Assembly (NCBI GenBank): GCA_024277115.1
Contig: JAJRVW010000135.1
Span: 1 to 63,580, forward strand
Source: Calditrichota bacterium
GTDB taxonomy: Bacteria > Calditrichota > Calditrichia > Calditrichales > J004
DNA: 63,580 bases
Direction: 5' to 3'
Below the pieces are notes generated by a model that saw nothing but the letters and a program-made list of their open reading frames with translations, ran no database searches and was not told where the DNA came from. Every line of letters begins with the position of its first letter. The stretch's first letter is position 1. Positions 42,407 through 52,134 of this stretch are shown here, in pieces. The position numbers and the translations under genes are program-made.

Positions 42407-44791
42407 TCACTGCATCAACATCATCTTTTTTGTTTCCATAAAGCTATTCGCTTCAAGCCTGTAAAAATATATTCCACTGGCAACCCGCTGACCAATATTA
42501 TCCAAGCCATCCCAAACCGTTGTTTGTATTCCTGCACTTTGTGTCTGATTCACCAGTTTGCGCACTTTTTGACCCAACATATTATAGATCGTTAAGCTCA
42601 CATGACTATTTACTGGTAAGCTATAACTTATAACAGTAGATGGGTTAAATGGATTTGGATAGTTTTGCCTTAGCCTAAATTCCCGGGGCATGTCTGATGT
42701 ATTATTTTCTCCAATGGCGTTAATAATATCAGGAAAAGCAGGGCCGGTCCATTTGTAAAAAACATTATCTACATTCGTTCCTGCCCATCCTACTGAAGGC
42801 TTGATAAATGTCGGTGGAAGTAATGACAACTCATCCACATTTTCCCAATTAGAACCTCCGTCATTCGAAAACCCATTTCCATCAGAAAACCCTGATGCGC
42901 CGTATACATAACTCTCCGCGGTGCCCGAAACATGTCTTGGAAATCCGATGGAAGGTAAAGAAGAGCCTTCTGGTAATATTTGCCATGTTTTTCCACCATC
43001 GGTTGTTTGAGCAACATTTGTACTGCTAAAAGAAGTTGCCAATCCAGTTTGTTCATCCTGGAATGAGGCAAAAGTATAAATGGTCCCCAAGCCAACATCC
43101 GCAACACTCCAGGAATATCCGCGATCCGTTGTCCGAAAGATTCGTCCCTGATCCGTTGGGAACCATAATGAACTATCACCGGCAAAACTGAAATTGGAAT
43201 TTGTCCCTTGTTCAATACCGCCTTCAAAAGTTGGGTCAGGGATGTCACTGGTCGGTACGCGATCCCACGAGTTACCGCCGTCCTGTGTTGTGTAGATAAA
43301 ATATTTGTTCTCGCCCCAGGCATCGCCTACAACCAACCCATCATTTTTATCAAAAAAGTGAACGAAATTAGGCGCCGTTACATCCAGCATATTGCTCCAG
43401 GTATCTCCGCCATCTGTTGTTTTGTAAACGCGTCCTTTGGGAGGGAATGAACTGTTATCGGCCATTGTCACCCAGGCCGTATCTTCATCAATTGCAAAAA
43501 CATGAGTAAAGAAAAATTCACCTCCGGCTGGAACCGATCCTGAAGACCAGGTTGATCCGCTATTTGTCGTTTTCCTGAATTCCTGGTAAGGCGATTGGTC
43601 AGCAGTCCCACCTAAAATCCAAATATTGTTCTCATCTGCTATGGACCATGACGATGCATTTATCGAATCGGGAAAACCAGGAGAGTAAGCTTGCCAGTTA
43701 TCTGTTGAATAATTTTTACCGAGGGGTAGTCCCGTCCATTTATAAATTTTATTATCCGAAGTGCTTCCCGCCCAGCCCGTTGAATCATTAACAAATGTTA
43801 CACCATTTAAAGGAATGTCTCCTTCCATTTCAAAACTCTCGCCCGCATCTCTTGTTAACCCATATCCATGATCTCCGGTTGACAGATATGTGCCCAAGTT
43901 TCCAGTTAAGTACATGTAAGTATTTGTTGTCCCATTTATATGCTGTAATCCGGCATTAATGGGTAATTGATTTGAAGTAATCTCCCAGGTAACACCTCCG
44001 TCAGTTGTTTTAGCTATACTTTTACTTAAAATTGGTACCGTTGCCAATCCATTCATATCATCACTAAAACTTGTATAAACAATCGACGATCCTAAACCAA
44101 CATCGGCAGCAGTCCAACTCTTCCCGCGATTTACTGACCTAAATACGCGCCCTTTGTCCGTATTAAACCAAGCGGTACTATCACCGCTAAACCAACGATT
44201 GCTAAATGTTGGTTCTTCGGCGCCGTCAGTTAAGTCTGTTTCAGGAATATTCTCCGGAGCAACAATATTCCAGCTGTTTCCCCCATCGGATGTTTTGAAA
44301 ATTTCAATTCTTCCTGCCGTACCATGATCCGCAACGGCAAGACCTTCATTCTCATCCCAGAAATATACCCAATTGAATAATCCCTGAATGTCAACGGAAT
44401 CGCCAAACTGGACAAACCAATTTTGGCCGCCATCTATCGTTTTAAATATTCTACCTTCATGAGGTAACACTACATTATCAACCATTGTTACCCAGGCAAT
44501 ACTGTCAGACAAAGCAAAAATATTAGAGAAAGAATAATTTTCTCCGGCTGGAACATTCCCTAAAGTCCATGTCTCACCCCCATCAGTTGTTTTACTAAAT
44601 CCCTGGTAAACGGGTTGATCAAGTTCTCTGCCTCCCACTGTCCAAACAACATTTTCATTCACAGCATGGTAGAATATTGCATTCATGTCATCGGGAAAAC
44701 CGGGATCCTGTACTTCCCATTGTGCTAAAACAATGCTATTCATAATTATGAACAGACTTATTAAAAAAGTAAATAACTTAAAACGTAACAT
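42407..44791 (-). CDS. secreted Ycf48/BNR-type beta-propeller protein, internally duplicated, T9SS tail
   Basis: A 794-residue protein with a signal peptide (about 1-23, ending in VLAQ), many TTDGGxTW propeller-blade motifs and a C-terminal sorting tail starting at NYPNPFNPSTVISY. The propeller region is a tandem duplication: about residues 24-350 and 362-690 match in order, for example DPGFPDDMNAIF against SPGFPDSINASS, AWVTMVDN against AWVTMADN, and IYKWTG against FYKWTG. No catalytic site was seen. GGAGGAG precedes the ATG. The upstream neighbour is the hybrid regulator, 212 bases away in the same direction, which may control it. Confidence 0.85.
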   Translation of the reverse strand: MLRFKLFTFLISLFIIMNSIVLAQWEVQDPGFPDDMNAIFYHAVNENVVWTVGGRELDQPVYQGFSKTTDGGETWTLGNVPAGENYSFSNIFALSDSIAWVTMVDNVVLPHEGRIFKTIDGGQNWFVQFGDSVDIQGLFNWVYFWDENEGLAVADHGTAGRIEIFKTSDGGNSWNIVAPENIPETDLTDGAEEPTFSNRWFSGDSTAWFNTDKGRVFRSVNRGKSWTAADVGLGSSIVYTSFSDDMNGLATVPILSKSIAKTTDGGVTWEITSNQLPINAGLQHINGTTNTYMYLTGNLGTYLSTGDHGYGLTRDAGESFEMEGDIPLNGVTFVNDSTGWAGSTSDNKIYKWTGLPLGKNYSTDNWQAYSPGFPDSINASSWSIADENNIWILGGTADQSPYQEFRKTTNSGSTWSSGSVPAGGEFFFTHVFAIDEDTAWVTMADNSSFPPKGRVYKTTDGGDTWSNMLDVTAPNFVHFFDKNDGLVVGDAWGENKYFIYTTQDGGNSWDRVPTSDIPDPTFEGGIEQGTNSNFSFAGDSSLWFPTDQGRIFRTTDRGYSWSVADVGLGTIYTFASFQDEQTGLATSFSSTNVAQTTDGGKTWQILPEGSSLPSIGFPRHVSGTAESYVYGASGFSDGNGFSNDGGSNWENVDELSLLPPTFIKPSVGWAGTNVDNVFYKWTGPAFPDIINAIGENNTSDMPREFRLRQNYPNPFNPSTVISYSLPVNSHVSLTIYNMLGQKVRKLVNQTQSAGIQTTVWDGLDNIGQRVASGIYFYRLEANSFMETKKMMLMQ

Positions 44792-45003
44792 AACTCCTCC
44801 TGTTAGTAATTGTGTTTTTAAACTCGATAGTAATAAACGGAAGAAGGTGTATTCTAGGCTAACACTGAGGGGAGAAAGACTAACACAATTGGGCGATTTT
44901 AGCTTAAATGGGCCTTAAGATGGATGGTTCGCCTACGCTAACCATGAAAGAATTAAGTTTGGGTAAAGTGATGAGGACGGCGTATGATTAATTAAAAAAG
45001 ACG

Positions 45004-46194
45004 TCAGTTAGATTGACTTGGACCTGCATATTGCGAAGGCGTACTGCCAAATTGTTTTTTAAAGACGCGGGCAAAGTAAGATAAATTACTAAACCCAACA
45101 GCATAAGCTATCTCGGAAACAGTGCCAGCTTTTTGATTTAATAAACTTGCCGCCTTTTTTAATCGAAGGTTAAGAATAAAGTCAGTAGGATTAAAATCAG
45201 TTAATGCTTTAATTTTCTGATAAAGTTGCCTACGGCTTAGGCCAATTTTGTCACTAAACATCTCTACATTAAATTGCTCATTCGTCAAATTATCTTCAAC
45301 AAGATCCAAAGCTTTCTGAAGGAATTGTGCATCCATAGATGTAACTGTAATATCTTTGGGTTCAACTTTGATGGTTGAAGAAAAACGTTCCCTCAATTTT
45401 TGTCTTTGGTCAACCAAATTTTTAATCCTGATTTTCAGTTCTACAGAATCAAATGGTTTGATCAGGTAATCATCCGCACCGGTTTGCAAACCTTCCAGTT
45501 TATCTTCACGTTCCGCTTTAGCTGTTAGTAAAATCACCGGGATGTGACTCGTTGTTTGGTATTCTTTTACCTCTCGACACAAATCATAACCATTCTTTTT
45601 AGGCATCATCAAATCACTGATTATCAGATCGGGGATTATTTCTTTAGCAGCTTCTACACCGGCTTGTCCATCAAAAGCTTCATTTACAAAATATTCTGAA
45701 TCGAGAGTCTCGTGGATATAAGATCGCATGTCCGGGTTATCTTCCACCACCAAAAGAACAGGTTTATCCTTTTGGGATGCCGTGTTATCCGGTGCAATTA
45801 ACTGACTTTGCACATTTTTCAAAGGTTGGATTTGCCCTTCAAATTCGTGTAACTCCATATCAACCTCAGAAAATTCTTCAGGATTTAAATGCGCGTTCCC
45901 CAATAAAAATTGTATTGAAAACAGACTGCCTTTTCCAGGATCACTGGTCACAGAAATTGTTCCATCATGCAGCTCTACCAGTTCTTTGGTTAATGCGAGC
46001 CCAATTCCGCTGCCCTCCTGATCCCGGGTTAACGTCTCATCGACCTGGTAAAAGCGGTCAAAAATATGCTCAATTTTTTTCGTTGAAATACCTTGCCCGC
46101 TGTCTTTAATTTTAATCGTAACATTAAGATCACTTTTAACAACATCAACAGATATCTCCCCATTTTGAGGTGTGAACTTGAAAGCATTGGACAA
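45004..46194 (-). CDS. C-terminal part of hybrid two-component regulator (HATPase, receiver, AraC-type HTH)
   Basis: The third frame segment of a single gene, meaningful up to the A-tract at 46278-46285. It begins in the histidine kinase ATPase domain (NAFKFTPQNGEIS, KDSGQGIS, GSGIGLALTKELVELH), continues into a receiver domain with phosphoacceptor in IISDLMMPKKNG and then an AraC-type DNA-binding domain with YAVGFSNLSYFARVFKKQFG. A start codon (TTG) at 46194 lies inside the ATPase domain, so it is not a true gene start. If the frames are joined, this is the regulatory end of a hybrid sensor of about 1,440 residues. Confidence 0.85.
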   Translation of the reverse strand: MSNAFKFTPQNGEISVDVVKSDLNVTIKIKDSGQGISTKKIEHIFDRFYQVDETLTRDQEGSGIGLALTKELVELHDGTISVTSDPGKGSLFSIQFLLGNAHLNPEEFSEVDMELHEFEGQIQPLKNVQSQLIAPDNTASQKDKPVLLVVEDNPDMRSYIHETLDSEYFVNEAFDGQAGVEAAKEIIPDLIISDLMMPKKNGYDLCREVKEYQTTSHIPVILLTAKAEREDKLEGLQTGADDYLIKPFDSVELKIRIKNLVDQRQKLRERFSSTIKVEPKDITVTSMDAQFLQKALDLVEDNLTNEQFNVEMFSDKIGLSRRQLYQKIKALTDFNPTDFILNLRLKKAASLLNQKAGTVSEIAYAVGFSNLSYFARVFKKQFGSTPSQYAGPSQSN

Positions 46195-46967
46195 AATGTT
46201 GGCAAATATTTTTTCTGCTTTATCGCGGTCAAAAAATAATTTGATTGATTCCTGGTTCGACTTAAAAGTTGTCTTAATTTTTTTTGCTCTGCCAACGATT
46301 GAAATGACATAAGAATGCCTTTTACAAAAGTAACAATATCGCCCTTACTGGCTTTTAATTTCATTTTACCGGATTCAATTTGAGAAAAATCGAGCAATTG
46401 ATTTATTAAACGTAAAAGCCGGCCCGCATTGCGCTGCATAATTTGAAAACTGCGATATTCTTTGGTTTCTTTCTTCTCTGTAAGAAGTTTATTTAGAGGG
46501 CCAATTATTAATGTAAGCGGGGTACGGAATTCATGGGAGATATTTGCGAAAAAATTAGATTTTAGACGGTCAACTTCTTCACGTTCCTTAAGTTTTGCCT
46601 CTTCAACCTTGAATTGATTTTTAAAATGCAGACGGTTTAATTCATATCGGCGGAAAGCAAGTACAATACCTAAAAGAATAAGGCCATAAGTTAAATAAGC
46701 CCACCATGTTCGCCACCAGGGTGGATTTATAACTATTTTTATGGTAGCCGGATGGTCGTTCCAGTTTCCATCACTATTTGTCCCTTTTACCATAAAAGTA
46801 TATTCACCCGGAGGGATAAACGAATAATTAGCTTTACGCTCCGAACCACTATAAATCCAATCTTTATTTATCCCCAAAAGCTGATATGCATATTTTTTTT
46901 TTTGGATTATTATAATCAAGAGCCGCGTATTCAATCGATAAAGTGTTGGCATAATATGGAAGCTCAA
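46029..46967 (-). CDS. middle part of hybrid two-component regulator (Y_Y_Y, membrane helix, HisKA)
   Basis: The middle frame segment of the same gene. Meaningful protein runs from about 46903 to 46285: the end of a Y_Y_Y sensor domain (YAYQLLGINKDWIYSGSERK, PPGEYTFMVKGTNSDG), a membrane helix after PPWWRTWWAYLTYG, and the dimerisation/phosphoacceptor domain FFANISHEFRTPLTLIIGP with the kinase His. Past 46285 the translation turns into non-homologous sequence until the stop at 46029. Both ends coincide with A-tracts on the coding strand (A11 at 46893-46903, A8 at 46278-46285). Confidence 0.82.
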   Translation of the reverse strand: MSFHIMPTLYRLNTRLLIIIIQKKKYAYQLLGINKDWIYSGSERKANYSFIPPGEYTFMVKGTNSDGNWNDHPATIKIVINPPWWRTWWAYLTYGLILLGIVLAFRRYELNRLHFKNQFKVEEAKLKEREEVDRLKSNFFANISHEFRTPLTLIIGPLNKLLTEKKETKEYRSFQIMQRNAGRLLRLINQLLDFSQIESGKMKLKASKGDIVTFVKGILMSFQSLAEQKKLRQLLSRTRNQSNYFLTAIKQKKYLPTFCPMLSSSHLKMGRYLLMLLKVILMLRLKLKTAGKVFQRKKLSIFLTAFTRSMRR

Positions 46968-49326
46968 CCGATACTTTTCTCCCGGTGGAGATTAAATCAA
47001 TCCAGCCGTCAGAAATGTTTGTCCGGGTCGGATCAAAATATAAAAAATGACTGATAACTACATCCGGCACAAACGAACTAACACGGATGTTTTTTGGATA
47101 AAAATGATTTAATCCGGAAACACCGCCAAAAAACATTTCACCATCTGCCGCTTTATGATGGGCAAAACGATTGAACTCATTTCCCTGCAAACCGTCCATA
47201 GGTGTATAATTATGAAACTTCCTCTTTTTTACATCAAATTTTGCCAATCCTTTATTTGTGCTCAGCCAAAGATTTCCGGACTCATCCGCTAAAATAGCGT
47301 AGACCGTATTATTGGGCAGCCCATCTTCTTCTGTAAAATGGTGGAAGGTACCTTCCTTCATATCAAAACGGTTTAATCCACCTCCGGCAGTACCGATCCA
47401 AAAATATTTATCCGGTTCAAGGGGATCAGCAGAAATTGTAAAAATATTATTAGATGAGAGGCTGTTCGGGGCACCGGGAACATTTAAATAATGTTGAATT
47501 ACCTTTTTTAATTTTGGATCAAAGCAATACAAACCTGTTGCAGTGCCTACCCAAATAAATCCATTCTTACTTTGATAAATGCACGGTGATGATTCGGCAG
47601 AAATGGCAATTGTATTTGTCATTTGATTTGAAAGCGGGAAATATTCAAACGTCTCCAACTCACGGTCAAAACGGGCAAGTATATTTGGGCGCTGTGTAAT
47701 CCAGAAACTTCCTTCAGAATCATCATAAATATTAAAGATACCTTTATGTACCGTTTTAAATAGCTTAATTGATTTTTCTTTCCGATTAATAAAATCCAGT
47801 CCATCAACCGAACCCACCCATAAGTTTCCATGCTCATCCTGAAGGATTGGCCCACCTTCAACATACCTGGATTTATGGCTCCCATTTATTCTTGAGGAAA
47901 AGGGCTCAAATAATTCTGTTTTTCGATTAGCCCTAAACAGAGTGGAATATGAAGAAAACCAGACGATGTCAGGATCAATAATATCTTTGTGAATCCATAA
48001 AAGACTGTGATCCTGAATTGACGATTTGAAAAGGGGTATATCATCTTTAAGATGATAATTTGGATACGAAAAGCGTTGGAAGTTTGGGTTAAATGTAAAT
48101 AGGCCATAACCGCCGGAACCCAACCAAACCATGCCGCTTTTATCCATAAAAAAGGACGAGACAAGGCCCGGGAGATTTTGATCCATTTCATCTGGAAACG
48201 GAATAAATGAATATGACTTTGTACTTGTCTCAAAAATAAAAAATCCGTCACTGCTAAAAAACCAGATAAATCGGGCTGAGTCTTTTAGCTCCAGCCTCTT
48301 TTTTAGAGTGAGGGGAATTTCTGTAAAATAGAAATGATTGCTTTTTACTTTTGATTTATAATTTGATGGAATCGGATAGGGTGTGAAGGAATTATTTTTA
48401 TAACTATATTGCATCAATCCATTCTGGTTTAGTAACCACATAGTGCCGTTTGGGGCTTTTTCTGCCAATGTGTTTTTGAAAACAGAAGTTGAGTCAATAA
48501 CCTGTTTTGTCCAACCTGAATTAAGTTCTGTCTTAATAATAAAAGTGTAACTTAAGCGAAAAATCCTTGCTGATAGCCAGAGGTGGTTATTTTTATCCCA
48601 AATAGCTGAATAAACCGCTTCGTCTGATTTAGCAAAACCCATTACTCTATTAACCCGGTCTTTTTTATAAAGGTTTTTTAATAAAGGGGTATAAAGCTCC
48701 TTTAAAGGATAATGTTTTATTTTAACAAGCTGGTTTTGTCCTGAAAAACTCAACTTATCTAATCCACCATTTTCAGTCCCGACCCATATTGCACCTTCAT
48801 TATCCTCAGAGATAGAACGAACGGCATTGGATTTTAAGGATGCCACACCATCATTTTTCATCTGGATTTTACTAAATCGATCTGTCTCGGGCATGTATAG
48901 GTTTAGGCCTTTATCAGTGCCGATCCAGAGGCGGTTTTTAGAATCTTCAAATAAAGCTGAAATATAATTATTGGAAATAGACGTGCTGTCATTTGTATTG
49001 TGCTTGTAAACTGTAAAATTGTACCCATCATATCTGTTCAACCCGTCTTTGGTTCCAAACCACATATATCCCCGGTAATCCTGAATAATACATAAAACCA
49101 ATCCCTGGGACAAACCATCCGAGACAGTGATATTTTTATACTTAACCACGCTGAACAATTTTAGAATTGTTTGTGAAGTTAAGCTTTGGACTGGAGGAGT
49201 TGATTTGACAGCTTTTATATGGGATTGTGAAAATAAAACTAATGGGAGAAGAAACACAAAAAGGCAAAACCGAATCATTAGCTTTAATGATTTTATATCT
49301 GGTATTGCTTTGAATTTTTCGACCAT
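46864..49326 (-). CDS. N-terminal sensor part of hybrid two-component regulator (beta-propeller)
   Basis: About 820 residues: a hydrophobic signal (IRFCLFVFLLPLVLFSQ), then two seven-bladed propeller repeats of the 'two component regulator propeller' type, with recurring YMWFGTKDGLNRYD, RLWIGTDKGLNLY and AIWVGTENGGLD motifs, and the start of the Y_Y_Y domain (SIEYAALDYNNPKKK). It then shifts frame and ends at 46864. Such sensors in this group often detect polysaccharide fragments in the periplasm. The start is uncertain: ATG 49326 or ATG 49278, the latter directly at the signal peptide; neither has a strong ribosome binding site. Confidence 0.87.
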   Translation of the reverse strand: MVEKFKAIPDIKSLKLMIRFCLFVFLLPLVLFSQSHIKAVKSTPPVQSLTSQTILKLFSVVKYKNITVSDGLSQGLVLCIIQDYRGYMWFGTKDGLNRYDGYNFTVYKHNTNDSTSISNNYISALFEDSKNRLWIGTDKGLNLYMPETDRFSKIQMKNDGVASLKSNAVRSISEDNEGAIWVGTENGGLDKLSFSGQNQLVKIKHYPLKELYTPLLKNLYKKDRVNRVMGFAKSDEAVYSAIWDKNNHLWLSARIFRLSYTFIIKTELNSGWTKQVIDSTSVFKNTLAEKAPNGTMWLLNQNGLMQYSYKNNSFTPYPIPSNYKSKVKSNHFYFTEIPLTLKKRLELKDSARFIWFFSSDGFFIFETSTKSYSFIPFPDEMDQNLPGLVSSFFMDKSGMVWLGSGGYGLFTFNPNFQRFSYPNYHLKDDIPLFKSSIQDHSLLWIHKDIIDPDIVWFSSYSTLFRANRKTELFEPFSSRINGSHKSRYVEGGPILQDEHGNLWVGSVDGLDFINRKEKSIKLFKTVHKGIFNIYDDSEGSFWITQRPNILARFDRELETFEYFPLSNQMTNTIAISAESSPCIYQSKNGFIWVGTATGLYCFDPKLKKVIQHYLNVPGAPNSLSSNNIFTISADPLEPDKYFWIGTAGGGLNRFDMKEGTFHHFTEEDGLPNNTVYAILADESGNLWLSTNKGLAKFDVKKRKFHNYTPMDGLQGNEFNRFAHHKAADGEMFFGGVSGLNHFYPKNIRVSSFVPDVVISHFLYFDPTRTNISDGWIDLISTGRKVSVELPYYANTLSIEYAALDYNNPKKKICISAFGDK

Positions 49327-49502
49327 AAAGGTAAGCAAAATTTTTTTAGGATTTTAATATAGTTTTTCTGAGAGCCCTATAAACTATGCGAATATCTATT
49401 AATAAAGAAATATGTTAAAACTTAATCAAGTTGAGATTTGTAGAATTGGGATATTAAATTCAAAACCTGTCATTTCGCTTATCCGGGATTGCCGGCTTAC
49501 AG

Positions 49503-50021
49503 TCAATCTTCAATATAAGATTTTAAAGAACGAAGGTTTTTGGACAAAAGTTGCTTCAGTTTTGGTTGGACAAAAAACTTATCGATTAACCTGTCCATTA
49601 CCGATTCCGCCGTGTATGTTATTTTCCAGCCCAGCTCTGTATTTCCATCAGCCAGGCGTTTTACAGAAATTTGCCCACCAATATTTTTTAGTTTTGTGTA
49701 TTCTTCCATACCGATCTGGATAAAATCGATGGTCGTGGCGTTTTCCCGAACACGCACCTGTTGGTTGGCCATAATTGTTTTATCACCTAAAAGATAACGC
49801 ACCTGCCTGGCGGAATTATTATAATTATAAAGAGCCGTTATGGATTTTTGCCATTTATGGTGATCATCAAATTTAGTGGCTGCGTTCCATACAACTACAT
49901 CCGGTGCTTCCAATACAAGGCTGTGCCCAATTTCTACCTGTTGGTTTAAAGAAAATCCATAGGCGAAAATAGATGCAATAAAAAACGCAAGGAGTGTGGA
50001 AATGATTAAAAAGATTTTCAT
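49503..50021 (-). CDS. SRPBCC (polyketide cyclase/START-like) family protein with N-terminal membrane anchor
   Basis: A 172-residue protein with one N-terminal membrane helix or signal (about 3-22) and a START-like beta-grip domain, recognised by HSLVLEAPDVVVWNAATKFDDHHKWQ, the first-strand and W-motif pattern, and by the long C-terminal helix (VMDRLIDKFFVQPKLKQLLSKNLRSLK). It probably binds a small hydrophobic ligand; no enzyme activity can be inferred. It is monocistronic and divergent from the endonuclease gene. Confidence 0.8.
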   Translation of the reverse strand: MKIFLIISTLLAFFIASIFAYGFSLNQQVEIGHSLVLEAPDVVVWNAATKFDDHHKWQKSITALYNYNNSARQVRYLLGDKTIMANQQVRVRENATTIDFIQIGMEEYTKLKNIGGQISVKRLADGNTELGWKITYTAESVMDRLIDKFFVQPKLKQLLSKNLRSLKSYIED

Positions 50022-50235
50022 ATTTTTATAGGTACTTATGATCTTGGCAGAATATAAGAAAAGGAGGCTAAACCTTCCAGCTAATAAAAGAAAACAGCCT
50101 GGCCGGCTCCGGCCAACTCGTATTCAAATCAGCCCATCCGGAATATTTAATGCTGATTTATTGAAAAAAATCCTTAACTTGTCCCCTCTAAAAAACATTA
50201 ACTATAATTTTTGATCCAAACTTAACAGGTATGCC

Positions 50236-51966
50236 ATGTTTATAAAATTTTTAACCACGCTTATTTTTACTTTACTTATTTCCACCAATTTATTTGCCCA
50301 AAACAATATTGTACTTTCTGATACATTAAAAGAGATGGGGGATATATTAACCGGCAACTCCGGGGTGGTGGAGATTAACGTTGTAAATAATACGGGGGAA
50401 ACGGTTAAAATTAGGCGCGCCTATATGAACGAACCAATCTTTAATGTAAACATCGCTACCAGTACAATTGCAGCTGCCGGCCAGGCAATAATTACAATTA
50501 CCGCACGCCCACGCCAAAACATAACTTATACGGATTTTCTAATCGTGGAGATCGAAGACTATTCCGAGATGCTTTTCTGCGAAATCCGCTTAGACGGAAA
50601 ATTTGAAAATAATTATTACAATGGTACCGAAAACAAATGGGGCAGTGACCTTAAGGCGGCCCTTCATAATATTATCAAGGGCCATACGGCTTATCCGTAT
50701 TCTTCAAGCAGCCCCGATGTCTGGGATATTTTGAAAAACAGTGATGAAGACCCCAACAATAGTAGCAATGTTATTTTGTTATACACGGGCTGGTCTTATA
50801 AGAAAAGCGCACAAAATACCGGTGACAATAACGGCTGGAACCGTGAACACAGCTGGGCAAAATCGCATGGTGATTTTAGTAAACGCATTCCCGAAGGTAC
50901 CGATGCGCATCACCTAAGGCCTGCAGACGTAACCGTAAATAGCCGGCGCGGTAGCTTGGATTTTGATAATGGCGGGAATTTATATACCGATGATGACGGC
51001 GCGACAGGTTGCCGGGTCGATGGCGACTCATGGGAACCCCGCGACCTGGAAAAAGGCGATGTGGCGCGGATGATGTACTACATGGCCGTACGCTACGAGG
51101 GCGACCAGGAATATGGCGTAACGACAAAAGACCTGGAACTGGTCGACTATATCCCTTCATCACCAAGCAAGCAACCAAAAATCGGTAAGCTTTCCACACT
51201 TTACACCTGGCACTTGGCCGATACGGTCAGCGCCTGGGAACGCCGCCGTAATGAGCGGATTTTTTCAAACTGGCAACATAACCGCAACCCGTTTATAGAT
51301 TACCCCCAACTGGCTGAACGCTTGCCATCGATCTCCGGGATGGATTTAACCAATCAACAGCCCCGCTTAACTTTATCCGCCGATACACTTTTTTTACCCG
51401 CTGTGGATGTGAACCAAAGCGCCTCGTATAAGTTGGAATTGGCCAATAGCGGTGGCGGCGTCTTAAATATTTCCGATATAAGTTTCGCGGATAATAATTT
51501 TAATGCGAATATTCAAACATTGGCCATCAACGAAGAATCAATAAAAAATATTTTGATTAGCTTTAGTGGCACTTCAAATACGGGACTAATTAATTCAGAA
51601 ATGACCATCACTTCTGACGACCCCGAAAACCCGGTTAGGGTTTTACCTGTTGCCATACGTGTAAAAAATAGCACCGGAATTGATTTTTCAGATAATGAAA
51701 TCAATACATTTAGTTTAAGCCAGAACTATCCCAACCCATTTAACCCGGAAACTGTCATAAGCTATAATCTTGCAAAAAGCAGTAAAGTTATTTTGGCCAT
51801 TTACGATATTCTTGGCCGTAAAATCCAAATACTTGTTGATGGGCAGCAAAAGGCCGGAATACACAAAATTACCTTTTTTAATTCCGAATTACCGGGCGGT
51901 GTTTATTTTTATACAATCTATACAAATACGGGCCGTTTAACCCGCAAAATGATACTGCTCCCATAG
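50236..51966 (+). CDS. secreted endonuclease I family nuclease with T9SS tail
   Basis: A 576-residue exported protein. Signal peptide 1-22 (STNLFAQ). An Ig-like ASH/DUF1573-type domain (about 25-125) precedes the endonuclease I domain (about 128-350) with NREHSWAKSHG (202-212) and GTDAHHLRPAD, the metal-binding beta-beta-metal site of EndA/NucM nucleases, which cut DNA and sometimes RNA. A second Ig-like domain (about 365-460, DTLFLPAVDVNQSASYKLELAN) and the sorting tail NYPNPFNPETVISY follow. A role in using or degrading extracellular DNA is likely. Confidence 0.92.
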   Translation: MFIKFLTTLIFTLLISTNLFAQNNIVLSDTLKEMGDILTGNSGVVEINVVNNTGETVKIRRAYMNEPIFNVNIATSTIAAAGQAIITITARPRQNITYTDFLIVEIEDYSEMLFCEIRLDGKFENNYYNGTENKWGSDLKAALHNIIKGHTAYPYSSSSPDVWDILKNSDEDPNNSSNVILLYTGWSYKKSAQNTGDNNGWNREHSWAKSHGDFSKRIPEGTDAHHLRPADVTVNSRRGSLDFDNGGNLYTDDDGATGCRVDGDSWEPRDLEKGDVARMMYYMAVRYEGDQEYGVTTKDLELVDYIPSSPSKQPKIGKLSTLYTWHLADTVSAWERRRNERIFSNWQHNRNPFIDYPQLAERLPSISGMDLTNQQPRLTLSADTLFLPAVDVNQSASYKLELANSGGGVLNISDISFADNNFNANIQTLAINEESIKNILISFSGTSNTGLINSEMTITSDDPENPVRVLPVAIRVKNSTGIDFSDNEINTFSLSQNYPNPFNPETVISYNLAKSSKVILAIYDILGRKIQILVDGQQKAGIHKITFFNSELPGGVYFYTIYTNTGRLTRKMILLP

Positions 51967-52134
51967 CGCCGATTAGCTTTAGCAACCCTTGACTTTATCG
52001 GGACATGAATGTAGTTTTACCTTGCTCAACGATTCTATAACTTATTTATCTAATTTCCTAAATCACTGTATGTAATTTCCCAACTTTTTGGGGAGAACAT
52101 AACAAAATCATTTAACTATTCTATGGAGGCATTT

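Noticed and set aside
50100-50115. GC-rich palindrome TGGCCGG-CT-CCGGCCA
   Set aside because: Only a two-base loop and no T-run or second copy; too short to interpret.
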